Shown: positions 8,332 through 16,729 of the stretch, piece after piece
How the letters are laid out: each line of letters begins with the position of its first letter
Position numbering within the stretch: position 1 is the stretch's first letter
From: Candidatus Methanoperedens nitratireducens
GTDB taxonomy: Archaea; Halobacteriota; Methanosarcinia; Methanosarcinales; Methanoperedenaceae
DNA length: 54,382 bases
Assembly: GCF_000685155.1 (NCBI RefSeq)
Contig: NZ_JMIY01000002.1
Span: 256,292 to 310,673 of the forward strand
Direction: 5' to 3'
Made by a program: the position numbers and the translations under genes
Notes under the pieces: generated by a model
Databases searched by the model: none
Told to the model about the DNA's origin: nothing
The model's input: the letters and a program-made list of their open reading frames with translations, nothing else

Positions 8332-8697
8332 TTACTCTATTTTTTCTTCTATCTTTATATCTTTATCTAAGTAGATAATTGTGGCATTTGTACCGTCGCG
8401 TATGAAATCCACACTGTAACCGTGCAGAAGAGCAAACTCTTTTAGCTCTTTTTCGAAAACAGTTAGATTTCTGGTGTTGTTAATATCTAAATAATTAGAT
8501 TTCTTGTAGATGTCGGTATATCTCTCCCTGATGTTCTTGTAATAATAGAATGAATCCATGTTCTCGCGGTTGATGGACTTCTCGCCAGTACCTAGAGTTG
8601 AATACTCATATACAGCAATCAGTACAATAGCAAGCACTACAGATACACATGCTATCAGTATCAACTGCCCGCTGTCGTTGTTAAATAATTTCTTCAT
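8332..8697 (-). CDS. Small pilin-like protein
   Basis: 121 residues. The head MKKLFNNDSG precedes a hydrophobic helix (QLILIACVSVVLAIVLIAV), then a soluble domain rich in Lys and Asp. The layout matches a minor pilin or pseudopilin. It sits between two similar genes with 1-base and 24-base spacing, within one minus-strand operon. No family beyond the pilin-like architecture is recognised. Confidence 0.65.
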   Translation of the reverse strand: MKKLFNNDSGQLILIACVSVVLAIVLIAVYEYSTLGTGEKSINRENMDSFYYYKNIRERYTDIYKKSNYLDINNTRNLTVFEKELKEFALLHGYSVDFIRDGTNATIIYLDKDIKIEEKIE

Positions 8698-8698
8698 G

Positions 8699-9364
8699 CT
8701 ACCATACCCACAGGTTCAGTCTGTAATGAACCGCTTCATTATCAAATTCGAGATAATTTCCCGTAGAATCTTTAATATAAACATACCTGTCCACCACTGA
8801 GACAGTATTTAAGTTTATATTCCCCAGAGATTTGCTGATATTTGTCTCAAGAGGTGTTGAATTAAATAAAGCAGGATTCAATCCCACAGGGTGCAACTGC
8901 ATGTAGAAATTGTATCCTGTGAGCCCGAGCGCCCTTGTGGCATTCTCCCGCTCTGCCGGTGAAGTATCAGGAGCTGAAGAGTTCGGGAATTCCCACCATG
9001 TTGTTTTGGTTACATTATCCTCGTAGCCCTGTCCCATCAGAGCCTCCACCTTTGCTATGCTGAGTACCTTCTGCATCGCGCCATCAGAGCCTACGTATAT
9101 AAAGCCTATCTTCGTAACATTTGAGTAATTTCCCTCTGTCCGGTTCCAGTTCGTCTCCCACGCTCCCCCATCGTCCTGCACAAGATTGTCTGTCGCCCTC
9201 GTGGCGGTCATGTACTGTTTGATGCGCCAGTCCCTGTCCTCATGGGACAACGTCGGCATGATCAGAATTGATATTATAACGGCAGCTATGATCAGCGTTA
9301 ATGCAACCATAAGATCCAGGCCGATCATTGCGCTTTCATCTGTGCTTATTTTATCCACAACCAT
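8699..9364 (-). CDS. Pilin-like protein
   Basis: 221 residues with the head STDESAMIGLDL, one hydrophobic helix (VALTLIIAAVIISILIM) and a soluble domain with several N-glycosylation sequons (NRTEGNYSN, NSTPLETN). The start overlaps the end of the upstream gene by 19 bases, which implies translational coupling. Similar sets of short-headed pilin-like proteins accompany PilB/PilC pairs in other Euryarchaeota. It is probably a minor pilin. Confidence 0.65.
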   Translation of the reverse strand: MVVDKISTDESAMIGLDLMVALTLIIAAVIISILIMPTLSHEDRDWRIKQYMTATRATDNLVQDDGGAWETNWNRTEGNYSNVTKIGFIYVGSDGAMQKVLSIAKVEALMGQGYEDNVTKTTWWEFPNSSAPDTSPAERENATRALGLTGYNFYMQLHPVGLNPALFNSTPLETNISKSLGNINLNTVSVVDRYVYIKDSTGNYLEFDNEAVHYRLNLWVW

Positions 9365-9858
9365 ACCTCTGTGCCGTTCTCTGTACTGTTTTTTACCATA
9401 CCTATGCTTATCTCTCCCGAACCGCTGTACACGATCCTGCTTGAACTGCTTATGTTGATGTTGGAGTTGAAGTCGATGGAGTTGAGCTTGGTGATGATCT
9501 CATACCCTGAAAGGCCAGCCTCTCTAATACCGACAAATGCAACATCCGTCTCAGTTGCATTATTGAGCATGATCCGGTAGCCTTTTCCACCCAGTGTGAG
9601 GGGTATATCACGCCTGATGGTGATGTTGATATTCTGCGATTGTGCTGATGTTATGTACATGTTGGTGATATCTCTGGCTATCTGGCTCCCGAGGTCGGTA
9701 TAGCTGATACGCGCGGCCTGTTCGGATGATGAATCCACGTACAGGTAAAATGCACCTGCGATACCTCCTGTGATAATCATCAGCACAATTAAATTTAGGA
9801 TATGGCCTGTTACGATGTTCACGGCGTTCTCATCGCGAATTAATGACCGAAGAGCCAT
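9346..9858 (-). CDS. Pilin-like protein
   Basis: 170 residues. The head RDENAVNIVTGHILN leads into a hydrophobic helix (LIVLMIITGGIAGAFYLYV), followed by a beta-rich soluble domain with sequons. It lies 2 bases after the next gene upstream and overlaps the gene downstream by 19 bases, so the set is one operon. It is a likely minor pilin or pseudopilin. No enzyme motif is present. Confidence 0.65.
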   Translation of the reverse strand: MALRSLIRDENAVNIVTGHILNLIVLMIITGGIAGAFYLYVDSSSEQAARISYTDLGSQIARDITNMYITSAQSQNINITIRRDIPLTLGGKGYRIMLNNATETDVAFVGIREAGLSGYEIITKLNSIDFNSNINISSSSRIVYSGSGEISIGMVKNSTENGTEVWLWIK

Positions 9859-9860
9859 AC

Positions 9861-10745
9861 CTACCTTACTCCTATATCAAGCCTCGATTCGTATACAGAG
9901 AGGAAAATATCTTTGGCTCCGGTGCTCTCTTTTCCACATATCTGCACTTCCAGTTTACTGTCGGTTCTATTTATATAGTAGCGGTTTTGTGTTGATGATG
10001 TGCACGGCTGATTAATATCATTGAGTCCTGCCTCACTCAGTTTTTTATCAAAGAACTTCTTCCACGCCTCGGGATACTTGCTGTATATCGTGATATTCGT
10101 AATATTTGAATTCGGAGAGATAGGGTTCGGGATAGTCTGGTTGTAATATTTTGGTCTGGTCTCTACCCATGCCTTCCCATCCCCTCCGGTTGAGGAGAGA
10201 GTTCCGTTTATACTTATGACATGGATCGAGATTGTTATATTTTTACCGTCCCCTGTATCGTATATGCTTATCAGCGGATCTGATACCATAAGCGGCGCGC
10301 CGGATTCATACTTTCGTATGACCGCCCCGTTCTCGTATACGATCTCCTCCTGGTCCGACGTGTATGTTATGTTGCTGGGAGGGATTATTATCGTAAAGTT
10401 GCTCGCGTTCTCAGAGCAGTTTGAGGGTATACATGTGATGTTCGTTGTGTTCGGCAGTACGCTGAGCGTACCTCCCATCAATTCAAACTCCGTTTCCCTG
10501 GATGGCCCAAGCTTTACGTTCGTACTTTTGGGATCCCTCACCCATATCGGCCCCCGCACCACTTCCTCTATGTCGTTCTGGAGCGACAGGAACGAGTTCA
10601 TGGCCACATCCATTTTAGCTCTGCTCTTGGCGGATTCGATCGCCGGCACTCCCACAATCATGATCGATCCTATGACTATTATCATAATAGATAAGACCAT
10701 TACCATGCCGAGGACCTCGGATACAGCTTTTTCTGATCTTATCAT
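9861..10745 (-). CDS. Archaeal type IV pilin-like protein (Pilin_N type)
   Basis: 294 residues. The N terminus EKAVSEVLGMVMVLSIM resembles the archaeal type IV pilin signature (basic residue, Ala, then V-S-x-V-[IL]-G and a hydrophobic helix). This is the site where an archaeal prepilin peptidase would cut, before or near the Val. The body is soluble and sequon-rich (NTTNIT, NASNFT, NQTIPN). It sits directly below the PilC-like gene (2-base gap). It is the best candidate for a main pilin in this operon, though its length is large for one. Confidence 0.72.
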   Translation of the reverse strand: MIRSEKAVSEVLGMVMVLSIMIIVIGSIMIVGVPAIESAKSRAKMDVAMNSFLSLQNDIEEVVRGPIWVRDPKSTNVKLGPSRETEFELMGGTLSVLPNTTNITCIPSNCSENASNFTIIIPPSNITYTSDQEEIVYENGAVIRKYESGAPLMVSDPLISIYDTGDGKNITISIHVISINGTLSSTGGDGKAWVETRPKYYNQTIPNPISPNSNITNITIYSKYPEAWKKFFDKKLSEAGLNDINQPCTSSTQNRYYINRTDSKLEVQICGKESTGAKDIFLSVYESRLDIGVR

Positions 10746-10747
10746 AG

Positions 10748-12679
10748 CTACACCACTAATCTAAATATGGCATATGCAGCCAGCATCATTATGACAGAGT
10801 GCTTGAAACCCAGGCGCGGGTTCCCTCCGCCCAGGACACCTGCCATCATGCCTGAGAAGAATGCCTGTATCAGTGCTGTGTGGTAGAAATATACCTTTGT
10901 GAAATCCATATTAAAGTTCCTGATAAATCCCCCGCCTCCTGCCTCGCTGGCTTTTGCCATCTCCGGGAGGAAGGTCGTCGCAAGTGTATATACGATATAC
11001 AGGAATACGAAGAATGCGATATAGATGATGATCACATAGATCAGCATGTTCGTGAACTTGTCCTTCTTAAGCTGCAGATTGACATTTGCATCATCAGCCG
11101 CAAGATCAAGAACCTCACGGATATCTCCGCTTGATTCGCTTGCCTTTGTGACAAGCGCCACCACACGCGAGAGCGTATTTATCCTTATTTTATTTGCAAA
11201 GCGTATGAAAGCCTCAGTAGTGCTTGCACCCCACTTGATATCAGTATACATTCTCTCAATATGCGCTCGAAGCGCCCCTTTCTCGGTACGCAGCATGATC
11301 CGCAGCGATTCTGAAAGTGAGAGGCCGGTTTCGTTTATGATCGACAGGTGCCTCAGGAACTGTGGTATCGCGTTCTCTATCTTCCATACCTTCCTATAGC
11401 GGGATTCAAAGAACACGATGTAAGGCACAAGTGCTATCATGATGCTCAGCAGGATATAGTCGGTAAGGTACTCAGATGCTTCGACATACCCTCCGTAAAG
11501 CGGCTGTGGATTTGAGAATATGGGGATCGCAAGTACTATGATCGCAGCAGGAACACTTATATAAAAGCTGAGGGCTGGCTCTTCAAAGAAGGCGCGCAGG
11601 GGATTCTTGAGTATATTCTTGATACGTATCAATTTTTTTGATCTCTCGTATTCCTCAAAAAGTTTCTGCTCATGTTCCACCGGCGTCTTTATCCTTCTTA
11701 ACCCCACAAACTCCCTGACTCTGCGCAGGTTCAGGTTCCCTATGATCTGCTCATCCTTGGGCAGCATGGTATCGATCAGGAATAAGAATCCGATCGAGCC
11801 AAACGGTAGAACAACATAGGTCATGCCCATAAGCAGCCATGCCATCGAGGATTTCATTGCGCCCAGCGTCACACCCACGATGATTAAAAAGAGAGGGCCG
11901 GCCACAAAGCCTGTGACATAAGCTTCAGCGATCATACCGAGCATGTCAAGGAAGAGAGTATGTTCTGATTTTGTCTTTACCCTGTTATTCTCTATCTGCA
12001 TTGAGAAGAAATCCGTTATATCACCCCCATTATCGATAAGTGTAATTAGATTACCGAGGAACTGGCTGAAATTTTCAGACGGCGTCTCCTTCTGTATATT
12101 CCGAAGTGCGGTCATAAAATCCATCCCCAGAAGTTCCATATCCCGCAGTATCATAGAGAACTCATTTGAGATCTCGCCGTAGACGTTTGGTAACTCCGCG
12201 ACAGAGCGGATTATTTCTGCAATATTCGTTTCTCCCCGGCTCAGCGCATGCATATACATGATAGCATGTGGAAGCTGTGTATCGATCTTGATTTTTCTAA
12301 TGCTGGCTTGAAAAGAAGGAATGATCATAAATATTGAGTACACCAGACTCCCAAGGATGATAAAAAATAACCCTCCGACTATCGCAGTCATGGTGTATTT
12401 CTTATAAGGTGTAAAGGTACTGAGGAAATCCGCAACATTTGGGTCATATACCATCAGCGACGGTAGAGATACCCTGGTTGAGACCACGAACCCGATTAGA
12501 AGACCTATGATCAGGCCTGAGATAGCGACAGTAAGTGATGTCGCAATCGCTGAAGAAACGTACTCCTCATACGGCCTGAAGATATGAGCGCTTCTGAGTT
12601 TTCTTCTCATTTCGAGGTATCTATCATGCCGTTTTACAAAGTTCCCGAACACTGAGTATGCGTGATGGTTGAAGCTCAT
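10748..12679 (-). CDS. Type II secretion system F / TadC-PilC-like membrane platform protein
   Basis: 643 residues with two T2SSF-type units. The first has HAIMYMHALSRGETNIAEI then FMTALRNIQKETPS; the second has IPQFLRHLSIINETGLSLSES then DVLDLA-type segments (SSGDIREVLDLAADD). Each unit is bracketed by membrane helices, giving about eight to nine in total. This is the inner-membrane platform on which the secretion ATPase acts. The start overlaps the stop of the ATPase gene by 4 bases (ATGA), so the two are coupled. The fused double domain matches haloarchaeal and methanosarcinal PilC-like proteins. Confidence 0.85.
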   Translation of the reverse strand: MSFNHHAYSVFGNFVKRHDRYLEMRRKLRSAHIFRPYEEYVSSAIATSLTVAISGLIIGLLIGFVVSTRVSLPSLMVYDPNVADFLSTFTPYKKYTMTAIVGGLFFIILGSLVYSIFMIIPSFQASIRKIKIDTQLPHAIMYMHALSRGETNIAEIIRSVAELPNVYGEISNEFSMILRDMELLGMDFMTALRNIQKETPSENFSQFLGNLITLIDNGGDITDFFSMQIENNRVKTKSEHTLFLDMLGMIAEAYVTGFVAGPLFLIIVGVTLGAMKSSMAWLLMGMTYVVLPFGSIGFLFLIDTMLPKDEQIIGNLNLRRVREFVGLRRIKTPVEHEQKLFEEYERSKKLIRIKNILKNPLRAFFEEPALSFYISVPAAIIVLAIPIFSNPQPLYGGYVEASEYLTDYILLSIMIALVPYIVFFESRYRKVWKIENAIPQFLRHLSIINETGLSLSESLRIMLRTEKGALRAHIERMYTDIKWGASTTEAFIRFANKIRINTLSRVVALVTKASESSGDIREVLDLAADDANVNLQLKKDKFTNMLIYVIIIYIAFFVFLYIVYTLATTFLPEMAKASEAGGGGFIRNFNMDFTKVYFYHTALIQAFFSGMMAGVLGGGNPRLGFKHSVIMMLAAYAIFRLVV

Positions 12680-14331
12680 CCTGTGGGCTCCTCGAGATTT
12701 AATTTTCTCATAAGTCCTTCCTGGTTGATCTGGAACTCTTTGATGATATTGACGACTGAATTATAGTCCCTTATATTATGATCTACCATGTACTGAAGAA
12801 CCCGCCTTCGCCTGTTTAATGCCTGTTCCAGTTGTCTCTTGCTCCATCCCCGCTTCTCTCTTATAGCTTCCATGACCTGGGAATCCCTGAGACTGTTATA
12901 ACTATCGTTGATCGGGTTCCATGTGAACGCTTCAAGTGTGTTAAGACCCCTGGTCTCAGGATCAAGATCTAAAACCTCGATGACGTTAAGTATGCGCCGG
13001 ATTCTTTTCCCTTTGATATAGATAGCCCCCTGCACACAGAGGATGTCAAGTGCTGTGATCATGACCCTTGGTACATTGATGGGTTCATTCTCAAGCCTGT
13101 TAATAGCTGCCTGCACGCTGCCTGCATGCATCGTTGAATAAGTTGTATGCCCTGTGCTCATCGCCTGGAATAGAGTGAGCGCCTCCTTACCCCTCACCTC
13201 TCCTACGATAAGGTACTCAGGACGCTGTCTCAGTCCCTGGCGCAGCAGTTCATACATATCGACCGCACCTTTTCCCCCGGCCGTGAACGGTTCCCTGGTT
13301 AAGCCAGCAATCCAGTTCTCATGGAAGAGCTGTATCTCCCGTGTATCCTCAAGCGTGACTATCTTTGATTTAAGCGGGATAAAGAGAGAGAACGAATTCA
13401 GTGAGGTTGTCTTTCCTGATGCCGTACCACCTGCCATGATGAGACTTTTGTTGTTCTCAATGGCAAGCCACATATATGCCATCATCTCAACATTGAGCGT
13501 TCCCCATTTCATGAGATCTACCGGGGTTATAGGCGTTTCCTTGAACTTCCTGATTGTAAATGAGCTTCCGCGTGTAGTGATCTCTCTTCCCAGTGTCTCC
13601 TGGAGACGGGAGCCGTCCGAGAGTGTGGAGTCCAAATAAGGTTTTGCAATCGAGATATTCTTCCCGCTTCGCTGTGCCAGAAGAAAAACGAACGAGTTTA
13701 GCTCCTCCTCTTCAAAGATGATATTGGTTTTGATGTTCTCGTAGCTTCTATGGTAGAGATAAACAGGAGTACCTGGCCCACTGCATGAGATATCCTCTAT
13801 ATCCGCATCCTTCATTAGAGGATCAATGCGGCCGAACCCAATATTATTCCGTGTTACATAATAAACAATTTTATGAAAAGATCTGATATCAAAATCTTTG
13901 ATATATGTATCTATTATTTCCTTTATCTTTCTTGTCAGGATATCTCTTCTGTCAACTCCATCGAGCAGATCTTTATACGATAGTAGATCGCGAGATCTCT
14001 CGTAGACATCACTTAAAAGTGTAGCCTCAAATGGCGTCAGTTCCGGCTCGACTACATAATATATGTAATCATTGCTGAGCTCATTGAACTGTATCGATAT
14101 GAAAGAGAAGGGTTCATTTACCCAATAGCGTTCCACTTCCACATATCCAGGAATCCCACCGAAATTCACAATGTTACCATAAACACCTGCGTCGTATGGT
14201 GGGATTTCAGTATCCTTTTTTTTATCGATCAGAGAATAGCTGTTTTTAAGATTCTCAAAAAAATCATATTTTTTAAGATGCAGTTGAGGAAATTTAATAT
14301 TCCCCAGCATGTTTTTAATATTTTCATACAT
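12676..14331 (-). CDS. Type II/IV secretion ATPase, FlaI/TadA-like
   Basis: 551 residues. Walker A is MAGGTASGKTTSL, the Asp box is LEDTREIQL, Walker B is YLIVGEVRGKEAL and the His box is STGHTTYSTMHAG, all in the usual order. The N-terminal domain contains the expected IGFGRIDPLM segment. It is a hexameric ATPase that powers pilus assembly or secretion through the PilC-like platform encoded next. AGGGG lies about 8 bases before the ATG at 14331. No archaellum genes (FlaF, FlaG, ArlX) are present nearby, so this is a pilus/secretion-type locus rather than an archaellum. Confidence 0.92.
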   Translation of the reverse strand: MYENIKNMLGNIKFPQLHLKKYDFFENLKNSYSLIDKKKDTEIPPYDAGVYGNIVNFGGIPGYVEVERYWVNEPFSFISIQFNELSNDYIYYVVEPELTPFEATLLSDVYERSRDLLSYKDLLDGVDRRDILTRKIKEIIDTYIKDFDIRSFHKIVYYVTRNNIGFGRIDPLMKDADIEDISCSGPGTPVYLYHRSYENIKTNIIFEEEELNSFVFLLAQRSGKNISIAKPYLDSTLSDGSRLQETLGREITTRGSSFTIRKFKETPITPVDLMKWGTLNVEMMAYMWLAIENNKSLIMAGGTASGKTTSLNSFSLFIPLKSKIVTLEDTREIQLFHENWIAGLTREPFTAGGKGAVDMYELLRQGLRQRPEYLIVGEVRGKEALTLFQAMSTGHTTYSTMHAGSVQAAINRLENEPINVPRVMITALDILCVQGAIYIKGKRIRRILNVIEVLDLDPETRGLNTLEAFTWNPINDSYNSLRDSQVMEAIREKRGWSKRQLEQALNRRRRVLQYMVDHNIRDYNSVVNIIKEFQINQEGLMRKLNLEEPTG

Positions 14332-14498
14332 ATACTATACCCCTTTTTAATTACTATTACCATCACTTATTGTATATATTCCTTACTGTCATAATTGTAA
14401 TAATGAGGTTTACCGTGATGATGACTTTTCCAGTTTCTAAGATCAACCCTGCCTGCTTATATAAGAATTTGTGAAAAAAAGTGTGAAAATTGGTTTAA

Positions 14499-15239
14499 TT
14501 AATATCTATGAGCATTACTAATAATACCCTTCCCATCCTCGTGATAGACCACGTCGGTCGAATATACGATTATTCCACTTTCGGTTATCTCATAAGGCCT
14601 ATATAACCGATCATGCATGGCCCTTCTCATTTTTATGATCCGCATTATCAATTTTATATTCTTTGCAATCTCATTTTGCTGTAAAAACAGTATACCATCG
14701 GCAGAATACTCGATTATCCCGTCTTTTGAGTGAATATGATCTCCCGTACTTATCTCGGAGGTATATAGAGCTGTGATCCCCGCCTTTTTGATGGTCTTAT
14801 TTAAATCAACCAATCGTATGCGCCTCTCTATAGGATCATCGAACATCATGCTGAAAAGTGTGATCGAGTCTATCACAAGCCGATTTGCTCCGAATGATTT
14901 TATAAGCTCGGGCAGGTCTATTTTCATCCGTCTGGCTGTGGTTTTTATATCAGACAGGTCAAGCTTTAAAATTTCAAGCTTTCTGTCCTCTATGGATTTC
15001 TTCAGGTCATAGCCATAGGAAGCGGCAGTGGATATTATTGATTCTCTCTCTTCTTCAATGCTAATATAAATACATGATTCTCCCCTGCACAGCCCATCAT
15101 GGATATACTGGATCGCAAGAGTGGTCTTTCCTGTACCAGCATCTCCGATAACAACAACAATGTGCCCCGGTGGAATACCACCGCCGAGCATTTCATCAAG
15201 CCCGGTTATGCCAGAAGATACACGCTTGTTTAAACTCAT
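14499..15239 (-). CDS. KaiC-like RecA-fold ATPase (active)
   Basis: About 246 residues of the single-domain KaiC/RadA-like group. The sequence has SGITGLDEMLGGGIPPG, Walker A GDAGTGKTT and Walker B RLVIDSITLF. The ATG at 15239 is preferred; a TTG at 15248 would add three residues and overlap the upstream gene. FlaH/ArlH proteins of archaella belong to the same superfamily, and a role in regulating the FlaI-like ATPase encoded next is plausible. It lies 167 bases upstream of that gene on the same strand. Confidence 0.8.
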   Translation of the reverse strand: MSLNKRVSSGITGLDEMLGGGIPPGHIVVVIGDAGTGKTTLAIQYIHDGLCRGESCIYISIEEERESIISTAASYGYDLKKSIEDRKLEILKLDLSDIKTTARRMKIDLPELIKSFGANRLVIDSITLFSMMFDDPIERRIRLVDLNKTIKKAGITALYTSEISTGDHIHSKDGIIEYSADGILFLQQNEIAKNIKLIMRIIKMRRAMHDRLYRPYEITESGIIVYSTDVVYHEDGKGIISNAHRY

Positions 15240-15240
15240 T

Positions 15241-16110
15241 TTATACAATTTTCCTTATATTTGAAACTTCAAATCCATCATAGTATGTTATCTTTGTCTC
15301 AAATTTCTCAATATTATTCTGCTCAAGCCGCGGCAGGAGCCCCCTGAATTTTGTTATATAGAGGCTACGCTGAAGCTTTACCGATTTCCTGTCTGACCAT
15401 TCAAATGTGAGTACGCCATCAACCAGATCGGTAATGGTCTCCTGTATTTGCTTATCAAGGATATTAGCGCTTAGAATAAGGTATATTATGCCATTCCACA
15501 TTTTAGAGACCCTGACCATGCCTTTTAAAAACATTATGATATCGTTCTTGCTCAGGTAATCTCCCTCATACATTATAAGCTCTGTTATTGAATCAAGAAT
15601 CACCATGTTGTTTGCAGCATGCTTATCGAGGAACTCAGATATTTCCTCCAGGATATTTTTATCAGAGCCATGATTGTAGTCCATATTCCTCTTTTTATCC
15701 GAAACCCAGAAGTTCTGTACTATACTCTGGCGGAAATAGATATCAGAGAGTTCTTTAAAGATTAACCCGCCTTTTATAGTATTATAAAAATCCTTGTGGA
15801 AAGCATATGCATTCTCATTTAAGATATCTTCCTTGGATTTTGAAACAGAGATATAGCATACCTCATTTGGAAGCATGAGTGTTGTCATAATCTCATCTGC
15901 CTTGCTTAAGTCGTTATGCTTCTTATTCATAAGGTCGAAATCATAGTGATTGGTCTTTAGATCGATGAGATTAAAAGCAGATGTGTATATGAACTCCCGT
16001 GCTCCAGCACCTACATCCTCGAGCAGGAGTATCACAGAACCTGCTGGAAAACCATCATCGATATTCGCATCAAACGTTTTTATGCCGGTGGGTACCTTTC
16101 TGAATGCCAT
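15241..16110 (-). CDS. KaiC-like protein with degenerate ATP site
   Basis: 289 residues. The fold signature GIKTFDANIDDGFPAGSVILL is KaiC-like, but the Walker A position reads EDVGAGAREF and lacks the GK[ST] lysine and hydroxyl residues. The Walker B-like strand NMVILDSITELI is kept. It probably does not hydrolyse ATP by itself and may be a regulatory partner of the intact KaiC-like protein encoded immediately downstream. A similar degenerate KaiC-like group occurs in other Euryarchaeota. The stop is adjacent to the next gene's start, so the two are co-translated. Confidence 0.75.
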   Translation of the reverse strand: MAFRKVPTGIKTFDANIDDGFPAGSVILLLEDVGAGAREFIYTSAFNLIDLKTNHYDFDLMNKKHNDLSKADEIMTTLMLPNEVCYISVSKSKEDILNENAYAFHKDFYNTIKGGLIFKELSDIYFRQSIVQNFWVSDKKRNMDYNHGSDKNILEEISEFLDKHAANNMVILDSITELIMYEGDYLSKNDIIMFLKGMVRVSKMWNGIIYLILSANILDKQIQETITDLVDGVLTFEWSDRKSVKLQRSLYITKFRGLLPRLEQNNIEKFETKITYYDGFEVSNIRKIV

Positions 16111-16252
16111 GCTGACCGATCCCTAATTACCTGTAGTATGGTAATTCCATATCGCCATTAGTTTTCTCCTCTGGTTGCACATATAACTATACATGCAAGT
16201 ATATATATTTCTGCTAGCAGGTATATGGATATTGCTTCATGCTTTAAAATTC

Positions 16253-16525
16253 CTATAACCTCATCTTATTTAACGGCAGGATTTCAGCCAGTTCCTTCAA
16301 TCTTCTCAACAGATCCTTTCCTTTTTCTGTAAGTACATAGCTTCTTTCTTCTGTATTATGCATTGCTATAAAATCTTCCTCTACCAGCAGGTCAAAATAT
16401 TTATTGAAGCTTTTACAATTAAGATATGTCCTCCGCATGATCCGTGTCTTTTTTGGTTTCTTCTCCTCCAGTGTCACGCTCAACATATCGCAGATTATTT
16501 CACCACTACTTCTTTCTTTTCTCAA
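16253..16525 (-). CDS. Winged-helix transcription regulator
   Basis: 90 residues with a winged-helix layout: EIICDMLSV, RIMRRTYLNCKSFNKYFDLLVEEDFI (recognition region), then the wing RSYVLTEKGKDLLRRL. It resembles the archaeal HTH_45/ArnR-like group. The start appears to be TTG at 16523-16525, with GAGGAAG 7 bases before it and no upstream in-frame start. It lies upstream of the pilus/KaiC operon on the same strand and could control it, which is inference. Confidence 0.75.
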   Translation of the reverse strand: MRKERSSGEIICDMLSVTLEEKKPKKTRIMRRTYLNCKSFNKYFDLLVEEDFIAMHNTEERSYVLTEKGKDLLRRLKELAEILPLNKMRL

Positions 16526-16660
16526 CCCAACACTTCCTCATTTACCCTCAACAAGGTAATCTTCAGCATCACCAAGCTTCCTATCTTATGCATTTCGGAA
16601 ACTATAGGCTTTTTCATGCAACCTCAGCAAACTCTATATTCTTTTAATGATATATTCTTT

Positions 16661-16707
16661 ACCTATCCCCTGAATGCGACCTCAGCAATCGTTTTTTGGG
16701 GATAGGT
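16661..16707 (+). promoter_or_regulatory. 10-base inverted repeat before the sugar dehydrogenase
   Basis: ACCTATCCCC (16661-16670) and GGGGATAGGT (16698-16707) form perfect arms around a 27-base spacer, 22 bases before the next start codon. The direct repeat ACCTCAGCAA occurs once in the spacer and once just upstream (near 16621). It is a candidate operator or leader hairpin that would sequester or expose the ribosome site. Confidence 0.45.
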
Positions 16708-16729
16708 ATTATGATCGCAAGGGGGTAAT

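Noticed and set aside
6388-16110. Archaellum operon
   Set aside because: FlaI-like and KaiC-like ATPases are present but no archaellins or FlaD/E/F/G-type genes; the accessory proteins fit a pilus/secretion locus.
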